NCBI GenBank assembly: GCA_022769845.1
Contig: JALEIO010000025.1
Coordinates: 1 to 7,104 of the forward strand
DNA from: Oscillospiraceae bacterium
GTDB lineage: Bacteria; Bacillota; Clostridia; UMGS1810
Length of the DNA: 7,104 nucleotides
Reading direction: 5' to 3'
In this document: positions 1 through 6,347 of the stretch, one piece after another
How positions within the stretch are numbered: the first letter of the stretch is position 1
How the letters are laid out: each line of letters begins with the position of its first letter
Position numbers and translations under genes: made by a program
Notes under the pieces: generated by a model
What the model saw: only the letters and a program-made list of their open reading frames with translations
The model's database searches: none
Told to the model about the DNA's origin: nothing

Positions 1-137
1 ATTTCGGTAACAAGACGTTTGTCCGCCGGTGACATTTCAGCATTGTCAAGGCATTTTTTAAGCTCAACGTTTATGTAGGCGCTTTTCTTTTCGATGTTAT
101 AAAGCGCCGTAAGTGCAATATTTCGTGCGTTTTGCAT
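1..137 (-). CDS. rsmB: 16S rRNA (cytosine-C5) methyltransferase RsmB, N-terminal fragment (cut by window edge)
   Basis: Only the first 45 codons are present; the gene continues beyond position 1. The translation begins MQNARNIALTALYNIEK and continues with AYINVELKKCL and then SPADKRLVTE. This matches the start of the NusB-like RNA-binding domain that precedes the SAM-dependent methyltransferase domain in RsmB (Sun/Fmu family). The family methylates C967 (E. coli numbering) of 16S rRNA in the small ribosomal subunit. The ATG (135-137) shares one base with the TAA of the upstream peptidase gene (TAATG), which implies translational coupling. An AGGAG at 147-151 lies 9 bases before the ATG. A free-standing NusB would also begin with such a domain. 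The position after def-fmt favours RsmB, but the catalytic domain cannot be seen here. Confidence 0.85.
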   Translation of the reverse strand, partial: MQNARNIALTALYNIEKKSAYINVELKKCLDNAEMSPADKRLVTE

Positions 138-811
138 TAATCCCTTCTCCTCGCCATAAGCACAAATCTTAAAAGCTGCGCCGCCGCAACAAGCGCAGAG
201 GCAACGTATGTCATAGCCGCCGCGGACAATACCCTTTTCGCGCCGCCAAGCTCGTTGGCTGATAAAATATTATAATCTTTAAGAATTTTAAGAGCGCGTC
301 CGCTCGCGTTAAATTCTACCGGCAGCGTGATAAGCTGAAATAGCACCACCGCCGAAAACAGTATAATTCCAAGATATACAAGGTTTAGCGAATTAATTAA
401 AAATCCTATAAATATAAGCGGAATTGCAGCCTGCGACGAGATATTCACAACTGGATAAACCGTATTGCGAAGCGCAAGCGGAGCATAACTTTTTGCGTGC
501 TGTATTGCATGGCCCGCCTCGTGCGCCGCAACGCCTATTGAAGCAACACTCATACTGGAATAAACCGAATCAGACAGGCGTATAACTCTCTCTTTGGGGT
601 CGTAATGGTCGGTGAGCGAGCCTGAAATATGCTCAATTACAACATTTGTAAGCCCGTTTGCATCAAGAATTTTCCGCACCGCGTCATATGCCGTTATACC
701 GTTTTGAGAATAAATTTTTGCGTATTTATTGAATGTGGTTTTAACCTTAATCTGCGCCCAAAGTGTAATTATTACCGCAGGAAGAATAAAAACAAGATAG
801 TAAATGTCCAT
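137..811 (-). CDS. yugP: YugP-like membrane zinc metallopeptidase (Zn_peptidase_2 family)
   Basis: This is a 224-residue membrane protein. An N-terminal hydrophobic segment (about residues 3-18) precedes a cytosolic or external domain. That domain carries the family-typical LTDHYDP (66-72) and the zinc-binding HEAGH (97-101), with E98 as the presumed general base. A Glu in LPVEFNAS (E167) is a candidate third zinc ligand. Hydrophobic helices follow at about 120-140, 144-165 and 195-218, and the tail ends in RRRD. Length and motif order match the putative neutral zinc metallopeptidase family that includes Bacillus subtilis YugP; its substrate is unknown. The gene lies 5 bases after fmt and overlaps rsmB by one base, so it is part of the translation gene cluster. 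I chose the ATG at 809-811 because GGGAG (822-826) sits 10 bases upstream. A GTG at 818-820 is in frame (three residues longer) but has that same site only one base away. Family assignment is strong; the cellular role is unknown. Confidence 0.9.
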   Translation of the reverse strand: MDIYYLVFILPAVIITLWAQIKVKTTFNKYAKIYSQNGITAYDAVRKILDANGLTNVVIEHISGSLTDHYDPKERVIRLSDSVYSSMSVASIGVAAHEAGHAIQHAKSYAPLALRNTVYPVVNISSQAAIPLIFIGFLINSLNLVYLGIILFSAVVLFQLITLPVEFNASGRALKILKDYNILSANELGGAKRVLSAAAMTYVASALVAAAQLLRFVLMARRRD

Positions 812-816
812 ACCTT

Positions 817-1749
817 TCACACTCCCAAAATTTTTCCTTTTTCAATAGTATTTCCCTTTAAAAAGTCTGCTACCGGCATTTCTTTTTTGCCCTCGGTCTG
901 AATTTTCAAAACCTCCAAAAGGCAGTCGGAGCACGAAACAAAAAACGAATTTTTGCAAACGCGTACAATTTCGCCGTTTTCGCCGATTTTTTTCTCGTAG
1001 GTAGGTTTTGTTAAACAAATTTTCATCATTTTGCCGTCATATGACGTATATGCCTTCGGAATCGGATAAAGCCCGCGGGTAAGGTTGAAAATCTCTCTTG
1101 CCGTTTTGGAAAAGTCAATTTTTGCAGTTTCCTTATCAATCATTGAAGCGTAGCACGATTTTTCGCTGTCCTGCTTTATGCGCTTTGCAGTGCCGTTTTC
1201 AATCTGCTTTATTGCTTCTGTCAAGACACCCTTTCCTGCTTCGGCAAGCTTTGAATGAAGCGTTTCATAGTTGTCGCAGTCGGTTATTTCAACCTCTGTT
1301 GAAAGTATCATATCCCCCGTATCCAAGCCCTTTTCCATATGCATAATTGTAATTCCCGTTTTTTTCTCGCCGTCTATAATACACCTTTGAATCGGAGCAG
1401 CTCCGCGGTATTTCGGCAAAAGCGAGGCATGAACGTTTATGCAGCCGTATTTCGGGTAATTCAAAACATACTCGGGAAGTATCTTTCCATATGCCGCAAC
1501 CACTATAAGCTCGGGATTTTGCGAATTTAAAATATCTTCAAAATTCTCTTTTTTAAGATTTTCAGGCTGAAAAATTTCAATATCGTTTTCCCTTGCATAC
1601 TCATAAACAGGCGGATGCGCCATTTTGTGACCTCTGCCCTTTTTCTTGTCAGGCTGCGTTACAACCGAAATTATATCATACCCGCTGCTCTTTAGCGCGT
1701 CAAGCGACGCAACCGCAAAATCGGGGGTTCCCATAAACATTATTTTCAA
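817..1749 (-). CDS. fmt: Methionyl-tRNA formyltransferase
   Basis: This 310-residue enzyme transfers a formyl group from 10-formyltetrahydrofolate to Met-tRNA(fMet) in the cytoplasm, producing the initiator tRNA. The N-terminal Rossmann-type catalytic domain starts (M)KIMFMGTPDFAV. It contains the folate/active-site signature NVHASLLPKYRGAAPIQ (105-121) with N105 and H107, and GLDTGD (141-146), where D143 is the expected catalytic Asp. The C-terminal tRNA-binding domain begins around IDFSKTAREIFNLTRGLYP (211-229). Length is normal for the family. The start is a TTG (1747-1749). AAAGGA (1759-1764) lies 9 bases before it, and beginning there restores the conserved MKI-FMGTPDF opening; the first in-frame ATG (1738-1740) would remove three conserved residues and sit 18 bases from the site. 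The gene follows def by 15 bp. The pairing is functionally logical because Def removes the formyl group that Fmt adds. Confidence 0.97.
   Translation of the reverse strand: MKIMFMGTPDFAVASLDALKSSGYDIISVVTQPDKKKGRGHKMAHPPVYEYARENDIEIFQPENLKKENFEDILNSQNPELIVVAAYGKILPEYVLNYPKYGCINVHASLLPKYRGAAPIQRCIIDGEKKTGITIMHMEKGLDTGDMILSTEVEITDCDNYETLHSKLAEAGKGVLTEAIKQIENGTAKRIKQDSEKSCYASMIDKETAKIDFSKTAREIFNLTRGLYPIPKAYTSYDGKMMKICLTKPTYEKKIGENGEIVRVCKNSFFVSCSDCLLEVLKIQTEGKKEMPVADFLKGNTIEKGKILGV
822..826 (-). promoter_or_regulatory. Shine-Dalgarno site that decides the yugP start
   Basis: GGGAG on the minus strand lies within the last codons of fmt. It is 10 bases before the ATG at 811 but only one base before the alternative GTG at 820, which overlaps the fmt stop as GTGA. 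Normal spacing therefore favours the ATG. Confidence 0.6.
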
Positions 1750-1758
1750 TAAAATCAG

Positions 1759-1766
1759 TCCTTTTT
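1759..1766 (-). promoter_or_regulatory. Shine-Dalgarno site that decides the TTG start of fmt
   Basis: AAAAAGGA on the minus strand overlaps the def stop codon (1765-1767). Its GGA is 9 bases from the TTG at 1749 and 18 bases from the nearest in-frame ATG, so it supports TTG initiation. Confidence 0.65.
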
Positions 1767-2241
1767 ATTCATCATCTTCAGCATCGCTTTCAGGCTCAAT
1801 AAACCTAACTGCTTTGTCAACAAAAATTATACCGTCAAGATGGTCAAGCTCGTGGCATAGCGCGGATGCCAAACGCTCCTCGCCAGTAATTTCAAATTCT
1901 TCTCCGCGTCTGTTGAGGGCACGAACAACAACCTTTGCGGGACGCTCTACCTCACCCCAGCGGTTGGGCACGCTCAAGCAGCCTTCAACCGATGTCTTTT
2001 TTCCGCTGACGCTCACAAATTCGGGATTGATAAGTTCAATAACTCCATCGCCCACGTCAATTATAACCACTCTTTTCAAAACGCCCACCTGCGGCGCGGC
2101 AAGTCCTACGCCGTTAGCTTCTTTGAGCGTGTCTGCCATATCGTCCAAAAGAGTTATTATGCGCTCGTCTATATTTTCAACTTTTCTGCTTTTTTTACGC
2201 AAAAGCTCATCGCCTATTTTTCTTATATTTCTGATTGCCAT
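1765..2241 (-). CDS. def: Peptide deformylase
   Basis: This is a 158-residue metalloenzyme that removes the N-formyl group from nascent proteins at the ribosome. All three signature motifs are intact. Motif I is GVGLAAPQ (44-51), motif II is EGCLS (86-90, metal ligand C88), and motif III is HELDH (130-134, metal ligands H130 and H134, catalytic E131). The short length, without the insertion after motif I typical of the longer Gram-positive type 2 enzymes, fits a type 1-like deformylase. The C-terminus is a short acidic tail (ESDAEDDE). The ATG at 2239-2241 has GGAAGG (2251-2256) 9 bases upstream, inside the 19-bp gap after priA. It is co-directional with priA and fmt and probably belongs to the same transcript. 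Confidence 0.97.
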   Translation of the reverse strand: MAIRNIRKIGDELLRKKSRKVENIDERIITLLDDMADTLKEANGVGLAAPQVGVLKRVVIIDVGDGVIELINPEFVSVSGKKTSVEGCLSVPNRWGEVERPAKVVVRALNRRGEEFEITGEERLASALCHELDHLDGIIFVDKAVRFIEPESDAEDDE

Positions 2242-2260
2242 TTTAACATTCCTTCCTTTT

Positions 2261-4699
2261 CTAATACATATTAACGGGGTTTACGTCCACAACAATGCTT
2301 ATGCTGTCGGAATACAAATTTTTTAAAATCGTATGTATTCTTTCGTAAATTTCCCTGTTATAATTCATTTTCATAATAAACCTGAATCGGTATTTGTTAT
2401 TTATTTTATGCATAGGCGCTTTCTGAACGCCGAAAACATCAGCCTTAACATTTCTTTCTTTTATTTCACGCAAAAGCTCTTTTCTGAAATTCAAAAGCGC
2501 GTTAAACGCCGTCTGCTCGCTGTCCGACGATGATGTAAAATTTATAATTTCGCAAAAAGGCGGGTACATCATCTGCCTGCGAAGCGCAATTTCGTTCTGA
2601 TAAAATTTTTCGTAATCCTGATTTGAGGCGTATTCAAAAATTTCGTTTTCGGGATAGTACGTCTGCACTACTGCTCTTCCCTCTTTTTCGCCTCTGCCTG
2701 CCCTGCCCACAACCTGCGTGAGCAGCGAAAACGTTTTTTCGCCTGCGCGGAAATCGTCCTGATAAAGGCTCAAATCTGCCGCTATAACACCGACAAGCGT
2801 TACATTTTCAAAATCAAGGCCCTTTGTTATCATTTGCGTTCCAACCAAAATATCTGTTTTTTCATCGCGGAATTTATTTAAAATTTCCTCGTGAGAAAAA
2901 CGTTTCGACGTTGTGTCCGCGTCCATACGAAGATATGTTGCCGATGGAAACAGCTTTGAAATTTCGTCTGTCACCTTTTGCGTTCCAAGTCCGAAAAAGC
3001 GTATCTGTCCGCTTCCGCAGTTTGGACATTCATTAAGCTTTTCGGTTTTATAATCGCAGTAATGGCACACCAAAAAGTCGCCGTTTTTATGATAGGTAAG
3101 CGAAATATCGCAGTTTGGACATTTTGGAACATAGCCGCATTTTCGACACGATACAAAAGACGAATATCCCCTTTTATTCAAAAATAAAATTGTCTGCTGC
3201 CTGTTTTTCAAATTTTTAGAAATTTCGGATTTTAAGCGCTGTGAAAATATTGAATAATTTCCGTTTTCAAGCTCTGCACGCATATCAACCGTTGCAACAG
3301 AGGGCAAATTTTGATTGTTAACCCTGTTTTTAAGTTCGATAAGAATATATTTGCCACTTTTTGCGCGCCAATAACTTTCAAAAGACGGAGTTGCCGACGC
3401 CAGAACAAGAGTTGCGCCCTCGCTTTTGGCTCTAAAACGCGCAACCTCAATGGTATGATACCGCGGACTGCTTTCTGATTTATAAGTTCCTTCGTGTTCC
3501 TCGTCAATTATGATAAGACCGAGGTTTTCAAGCGGTGAAAAGATTGCCGAGCGCGCTCCCACAACCACAAAAACCTCTCCGTCTTTTATCCTTTTCCATT
3601 CTTCATATCGCTTTCTTACCGTGAGCATACTGTGAATTACCGCAACGTGTGAGCCGAAACGCGACTTAACCTGTGCAACCATTTGCGGTGTAAGCGATAT
3701 TTCGGGAACAAGAAACAACGACTGCCTGCCCAAATTCATACATTTTTCAATAAGCTTTAAGTAAACTTCGGTTTTGCCGCTGCCTGTTACTCCGTGTATC
3801 AAAAACGTATTGTTTCTGTCGTTATCAATGCTCTCTCCGATTTTTTCAACAGCCTGTTTCTGCTCATATGTAAGCGTCAGATTATCCTCTTTAAGCTCTA
3901 TAAGCTCCTCGTCAAACGGACGGAGAATTTCAACAATTTTCACAATTCCTTTTTTCTCCAATGCGTCAACAACGCTTTTTGACGTTTCGCAAATTTCCAA
4001 AAGCTCCAAAAGTGATACCGACTCGTTTTCGCACAAAACTTCGATAACCCTTGCCTGCGCTCTTGCACGCTTTGAAAGATTTTCGCACATCCGATATGCT
4101 TCTTCGCGCTCAATATCAAGCGAAACCAGCTTTATATATCGGTCCTTTTGACCTTCTTCTTTTTTTAATTCTGTATAAACAACGCCGTCCGACAAAAGTG
4201 ATTTTAAAGGTTGCGTTATGCTTTTTCGTCCAATGTTTTTACAAAGTTCGTCAAGCTCACAGCTTCCTCCGTTTTCTTTAAGCGCTTCTATTATTCTTTC
4301 TTTTACAAGCGAATTTTTAACTTTGCTTTTTATAAATTCTCCGTCATTTTCGGCAAGATAAACCACCGTCACCATTTTAAGCGACACTCCGCGCGGAAGA
4401 ACAGCCTTTATAATATCGCAGTAAGGCGAAAAATACCTGTGATGCAAAAATTTTATCAAATCTGCGGTCTTTTCGTTAAAATATATATAATCATCAACAA
4501 GCGATGAAATTTCTTTCAAATTTTTGTACTCGCTTTTATCGCAAATACCCAAAACATAACCTTCAAGTGGCTTATTGCCCCTGCCAAACGGCACTATAAC
4601 CCGCTGGCCGACAGAAACATTTAATTTTTCCGGCGCAAGGTAATGATATATATTATCTGTATGCCGTGAAATATTGTTTATTACAATCTCACATATCAT
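2261..4699 (-). CDS. priA: Primosomal protein N' (replication restart helicase PriA)
   Basis: This is an 812-residue superfamily 2 3'-to-5' DNA helicase. It recognises stalled forks and D-loops and loads the primosome for replication restart. The N-terminal DNA-binding domain starts MICEIVINNISRHTDNIYHY. A winged-helix region (about 125-260) separates it from the helicase core. The core shows Walker A GVTGSGKT (303-310), Walker B DEEH (399-402), LASATPS (433-439), and motifs V-VI GTQMITKGLDF (620-630) and QVVGRAGR (662-669). All eight zinc-binding cysteines are present as four CxxC pairs (518/521, 527/530, 545/548, 558/561). The open frame extends 32 codons upstream to an ATG at 4795, but those residues look unlike PriA and overlap the end of coaBC. 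The ATG at 4697-4699 has GGGGTGG (4706-4712) 6 bases upstream. A near-consensus promoter sits in the coaBC 3' end, so priA may start its own transcription unit with def and fmt. Confidence 0.97.
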   Translation of the reverse strand: MICEIVINNISRHTDNIYHYLAPEKLNVSVGQRVIVPFGRGNKPLEGYVLGICDKSEYKNLKEISSLVDDYIYFNEKTADLIKFLHHRYFSPYCDIIKAVLPRGVSLKMVTVVYLAENDGEFIKSKVKNSLVKERIIEALKENGGSCELDELCKNIGRKSITQPLKSLLSDGVVYTELKKEEGQKDRYIKLVSLDIEREEAYRMCENLSKRARAQARVIEVLCENESVSLLELLEICETSKSVVDALEKKGIVKIVEILRPFDEELIELKEDNLTLTYEQKQAVEKIGESIDNDRNNTFLIHGVTGSGKTEVYLKLIEKCMNLGRQSLFLVPEISLTPQMVAQVKSRFGSHVAVIHSMLTVRKRYEEWKRIKDGEVFVVVGARSAIFSPLENLGLIIIDEEHEGTYKSESSPRYHTIEVARFRAKSEGATLVLASATPSFESYWRAKSGKYILIELKNRVNNQNLPSVATVDMRAELENGNYSIFSQRLKSEISKNLKNRQQTILFLNKRGYSSFVSCRKCGYVPKCPNCDISLTYHKNGDFLVCHYCDYKTEKLNECPNCGSGQIRFFGLGTQKVTDEISKLFPSATYLRMDADTTSKRFSHEEILNKFRDEKTDILVGTQMITKGLDFENVTLVGVIAADLSLYQDDFRAGEKTFSLLTQVVGRAGRGEKEGRAVVQTYYPENEIFEYASNQDYEKFYQNEIALRRQMMYPPFCEIINFTSSSDSEQTAFNALLNFRKELLREIKERNVKADVFGVQKAPMHKINNKYRFRFIMKMNYNREIYERIHTILKNLYSDSISIVVDVNPVNMY

Positions 4700-4705
4700 T
4701 TTACG

Positions 4706-4712
4706 CCACCCC
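4706..4712 (-). promoter_or_regulatory. Shine-Dalgarno-like site that decides the priA start
   Basis: GGGGTGG on the minus strand lies 6 bases before the ATG at 4699. It supports the start that gives the canonical PriA N-terminus rather than the 32-codon extension. It is imperfect compared with GGAGG, so translation may be modest. Confidence 0.5.
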
Positions 4713-4720
4713 GCTTTACT

Positions 4721-4744
4721 AAAAAAAGGCAACAAACGTCGCCT
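4721..4744 (-). terminator. Intrinsic (Rho-independent) terminator after coaBC
   Basis: Reading the minus strand from 4744, the order is A, GGCGAC (4743-4738), loop GTTT (4737-4734), GTTGCC (4733-4728), then seven T (4727-4721). The arms pair over six positions including one G-U, plus an outer A-U formed with the first T. A short G+C-containing stem, a tetraloop and an immediate T tract are the textbook signature. The hairpin begins 4 bases after the coaBC stop codon, so it would end transcripts of the remA-gmk-rpoZ-coaBC unit. The stem is short, so partial read-through into priA is likely. Confidence 0.75.
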
Positions 4745-4745
4745 G

Positions 4746-4774
4746 ATTTTACAATTTTTCCAATATTTTGTCAA
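4746..4774 (-). promoter_or_regulatory. Candidate sigma-A promoter for priA-def-fmt
   Basis: A perfect -35 TTGACA (4774-4769) is followed by a 17-base spacer and a -10 TAAAAT (4751-4746, five of six consensus positions). It lies in the last eight codons of coaBC, and the -10 covers its TAA stop. The predicted transcription start, 6-7 bases after the -10, is about 4739-4740, giving a priA leader of about 40 bases. That start falls within the 5' arm of the adjacent terminator. Matching both hexamers at optimal spacing is strong for a sequence-only call, but there is no transcript evidence. Confidence 0.65.
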
Positions 4775-5933
4775 GTATAATATTTGCTGCATCATACTTG
4801 CTCATTTTTTCATATTGCTCAACTTTTCCGTCTTTCGATATAAGCGTTATTACGTTTGTATCAGTGCCGAATCCCGCTCCTTCACAGTTTAAACTGTTTG
4901 CGGCAATAAGGTCAAGATTTTTGGATTCAAGCTTTTTCTTTGCATTTTCAATAAGATTGCTTGTTTCCATACAAAATCCAACCAAAAACTGGTTCACCTT
5001 AAGCGCACCCAATTTGCTTAAAATATCCTCTGTTTTCTTCAGCGGCAAAATAAATTCTCCGCCCGTCTTTTTTATTTTTTCGTGCTCGGTTTTTTCGGGT
5101 GTAAAATCTGCAACTGCCGCCGCTTTTACAACAATATCGGTATCGGGATACTTTTCCATAACGGCATTATACATATACTCGGCGCTTGTAACATTTATAA
5201 CCGTGACGCCGGAAAAAGGTCTTAAATTAGTGCTTCCCGACACAAGAGTAACGTCGGCTCCGCGCATTTTTGCCGCCTTTGCAACGGCATAACCCATTTT
5301 TCCCGTAGAATGATTTGTGATATATCTTACCGGGTCAATTGCCTCCTTGGTCGCGCCTGCGGTAACGAGCACTTTTTTGCCGGCAAAATCCTTTTTATCG
5401 CACAAAACCTCGTCTATTTTATCCAAAATATCATCAATTTCCGCAAGTCTGCCCTTTCCCGAATCTCCGCACGCCAAAATGCCGCACTCCGGCTCGACAA
5501 ACTCATATTGCAAATACTTAAGCTTGTTTATATTTGCCTCAACAATAGGATTTTCGTACATATTGGTATTCATAGCGGGCGCAAAAACCACCTTTGCTTT
5601 TGTAGCCATAACGGTAGTCGTCAAAAAATCGTCCGCAATGCCCGACGCAATTTTCCCTATAACATTTGCCGTTGCGGGGCATATCAAAAACACGTCCGCC
5701 TCTTTTGCAAGCGAAATATGCTCGGTGGTTACGTTTTCGGAAAGCGAAAACATATCGGTTATAACTTTATTTTTGGTAATTGTCTGAAAGGTGAGCGGCG
5801 TGACAAATTCCGTTGCCGATTTTGTCATAATAACCTTAACATTCAAGCCTTTTTTCACCATACTGCTTGCGGCATACACTGCCTTATACGCCGCAATTCC
5901 GCCGCATATACCCATTACAACTGTTTTTTGCAT
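4749..5933 (-). CDS. coaBC: Bifunctional phosphopantothenoylcysteine decarboxylase / phosphopantothenate-cysteine ligase
   Basis: This 394-residue enzyme performs two successive steps of coenzyme A synthesis: joining cysteine to 4'-phosphopantothenate (CoaB) and decarboxylating the product to 4'-phosphopantetheine (CoaC). The N-terminal FMN-dependent CoaC domain (about 1-180) shows GICGGIAAYK (8-17), the catalytic His in TTEHISLAKEADV (H72), the PAMNTNMYENP substrate motif (119-129), and the active-site flap Cys in GILACGDSGKGR (C155). The CoaB domain (about 185-394) shows VTAGATKEAIDPVRYITNHS with N207, then GKMGYA (211-216), AAAVADF (271-277) and the KIKK lysine cluster (286-289). Length is typical. 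The ATG at 5931-5933 has AAGGAGG (5944-5950) 10 bases upstream, close to ideal. It follows rpoZ by 32 bp, as in many Bacillota. A terminator lies directly downstream and a candidate priA promoter is embedded in its last codons. Confidence 0.97.
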   Translation of the reverse strand: MQKTVVMGICGGIAAYKAVYAASSMVKKGLNVKVIMTKSATEFVTPLTFQTITKNKVITDMFSLSENVTTEHISLAKEADVFLICPATANVIGKIASGIADDFLTTTVMATKAKVVFAPAMNTNMYENPIVEANINKLKYLQYEFVEPECGILACGDSGKGRLAEIDDILDKIDEVLCDKKDFAGKKVLVTAGATKEAIDPVRYITNHSTGKMGYAVAKAAKMRGADVTLVSGSTNLRPFSGVTVINVTSAEYMYNAVMEKYPDTDIVVKAAAVADFTPEKTEHEKIKKTGGEFILPLKKTEDILSKLGALKVNQFLVGFCMETSNLIENAKKKLESKNLDLIAANSLNCEGAGFGTDTNVITLISKDGKVEQYEKMSKYDAANIILDKILEKL

Positions 5934-5965
5934 ATGCCGTAAGCCTCCTTTTGTTACAATAAAAG

Positions 5966-6262
5966 TTACTGTTGCGCTTTTTTGTTTCTGTCCTCTTCAA
6001 GATACATATTAAGCAGCATATCCATACTCATAGTTTCCGCCTTGGGCGATTTTTTCTTAAAGCTTATTTTGTTTTCCGCAATTTCGTTAACCGCAACGGT
6101 AACAGGCTTGTTGGACTTACATTCGGTAAAGCTTACTCCTGTTTTGCAAATTTCTCTCGCGCGCTTTGCAGCTGCGATAACAAGCGAATAGCGGCTTTCA
6201 AATCTCGGATTTTCAGGATTTGAACCCTCCATTAATTTTTTAACCGACGGATCAATCATCAT
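5966..6262 (-). CDS. rpoZ: DNA-directed RNA polymerase subunit omega
   Basis: This is a 98-residue small subunit that binds the C-terminal region of beta' and helps RNA polymerase assemble. The N-terminus MMIDPSVKKLM and the core RYSLVIAAAKRAREI (24-38) are diagnostic. They are followed by KPVTVAVNEIAENKISF (52-68) and an acidic/basic tail (LEEDRNKKAQQ). Two adjacent ATG codons are possible starts (6260-6262 and 6257-6259). The GAAAGG site (6275-6280) is 12 bases from the first and 15 from the second, so the first is preferred although the spacing is long. Position between gmk and coaBC is canonical. The 85-bp leader upstream can form a nested inverted-repeat structure ending at the ribosome-binding site, which suggests translational control (inference). 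Confidence 0.96.
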   Translation of the reverse strand: MMIDPSVKKLMEGSNPENPRFESRYSLVIAAAKRAREICKTGVSFTECKSNKPVTVAVNEIAENKISFKKKSPKAETMSMDMLLNMYLEEDRNKKAQQ

Positions 6263-6279
6263 TTTAAATCATAGCCTTT

Positions 6280-6331
6280 CTGTCTGCAAAAATTAAGTGC
6301 TTTGCATTTTGCCGCAGACAGCGCAAAATGC
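6280..6331 (-). promoter_or_regulatory. Potential H-type RNA pseudoknot in the rpoZ leader
   Basis: On the minus strand GCATTTTGC (6331-6323) pairs perfectly with GCAAAATGC (6312-6304), giving a 9-bp stem with a 10-base loop (6322-6313). Eight loop bases, CTGTCTGC (6321-6314), are the exact complement of GCAGACAG (6287-6280). That segment lies directly before, and shares one G with, the GAAAGG ribosome-binding site (6280-6275). The resulting loop lengths are 1, 1 and 16 bases, geometrically plausible for an H-type pseudoknot. The pairing is seen directly; folding in the cell and control of rpoZ translation are inferred. It does not match a riboswitch class that I recognise. It is not a good terminator because no T tract follows the hairpin directly. 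Confidence 0.5.
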
Positions 6332-6347
6332 GGATAAAATTTTTCGA

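Noticed and set aside
27..49. TTGACA on the minus strand inside rsmB as a promoter
   Set aside because: The sequence at the -10 position is G+C-rich and unlike TATAAT.
1800..1821. TTGACA on the minus strand inside def as a -35 element for fmt
   Set aside because: No acceptable -10 lies 16-18 bases downstream (GAGCCT at 17), and the hexamer is explained by the Val-Asp-Lys codons of Def.
1646..2326. A 226-codon plus-strand open frame across the fmt/def/priA junctions
   Set aside because: It is antisense to well-supported genes, is Ser/Thr-rich in the manner of a shadow frame, and spans three gene boundaries on the other strand. It has no recognisable domain.
3774..4151. A 125-codon Ser-rich plus-strand open frame inside priA
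   Set aside because: It is a shadow of the PriA winged-helix and Walker A region and has no independent support.
4768..5292. A 174-codon plus-strand open frame inside coaBC
   Set aside because: It is fully antisense to the conserved CoaB domain. Its composition (Ser/Phe/Val-rich) mirrors the codons of the real gene, and no family is recognisable.
5310..5942. A 210-codon plus-strand open frame, with a second 156-codon frame at 5317-5787
   Set aside because: Both are antisense to the CoaC domain, in two different frames over the same bases. The real gene on the minus strand explains the open reading.
6304..6331. Hairpin in the gmk-rpoZ gap considered as an intrinsic terminator
   Set aside because: The stem is mostly A-T and is followed by AAAGCACTTAA rather than a T tract. 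The loop complementarity to the downstream segment suits a leader structure better.
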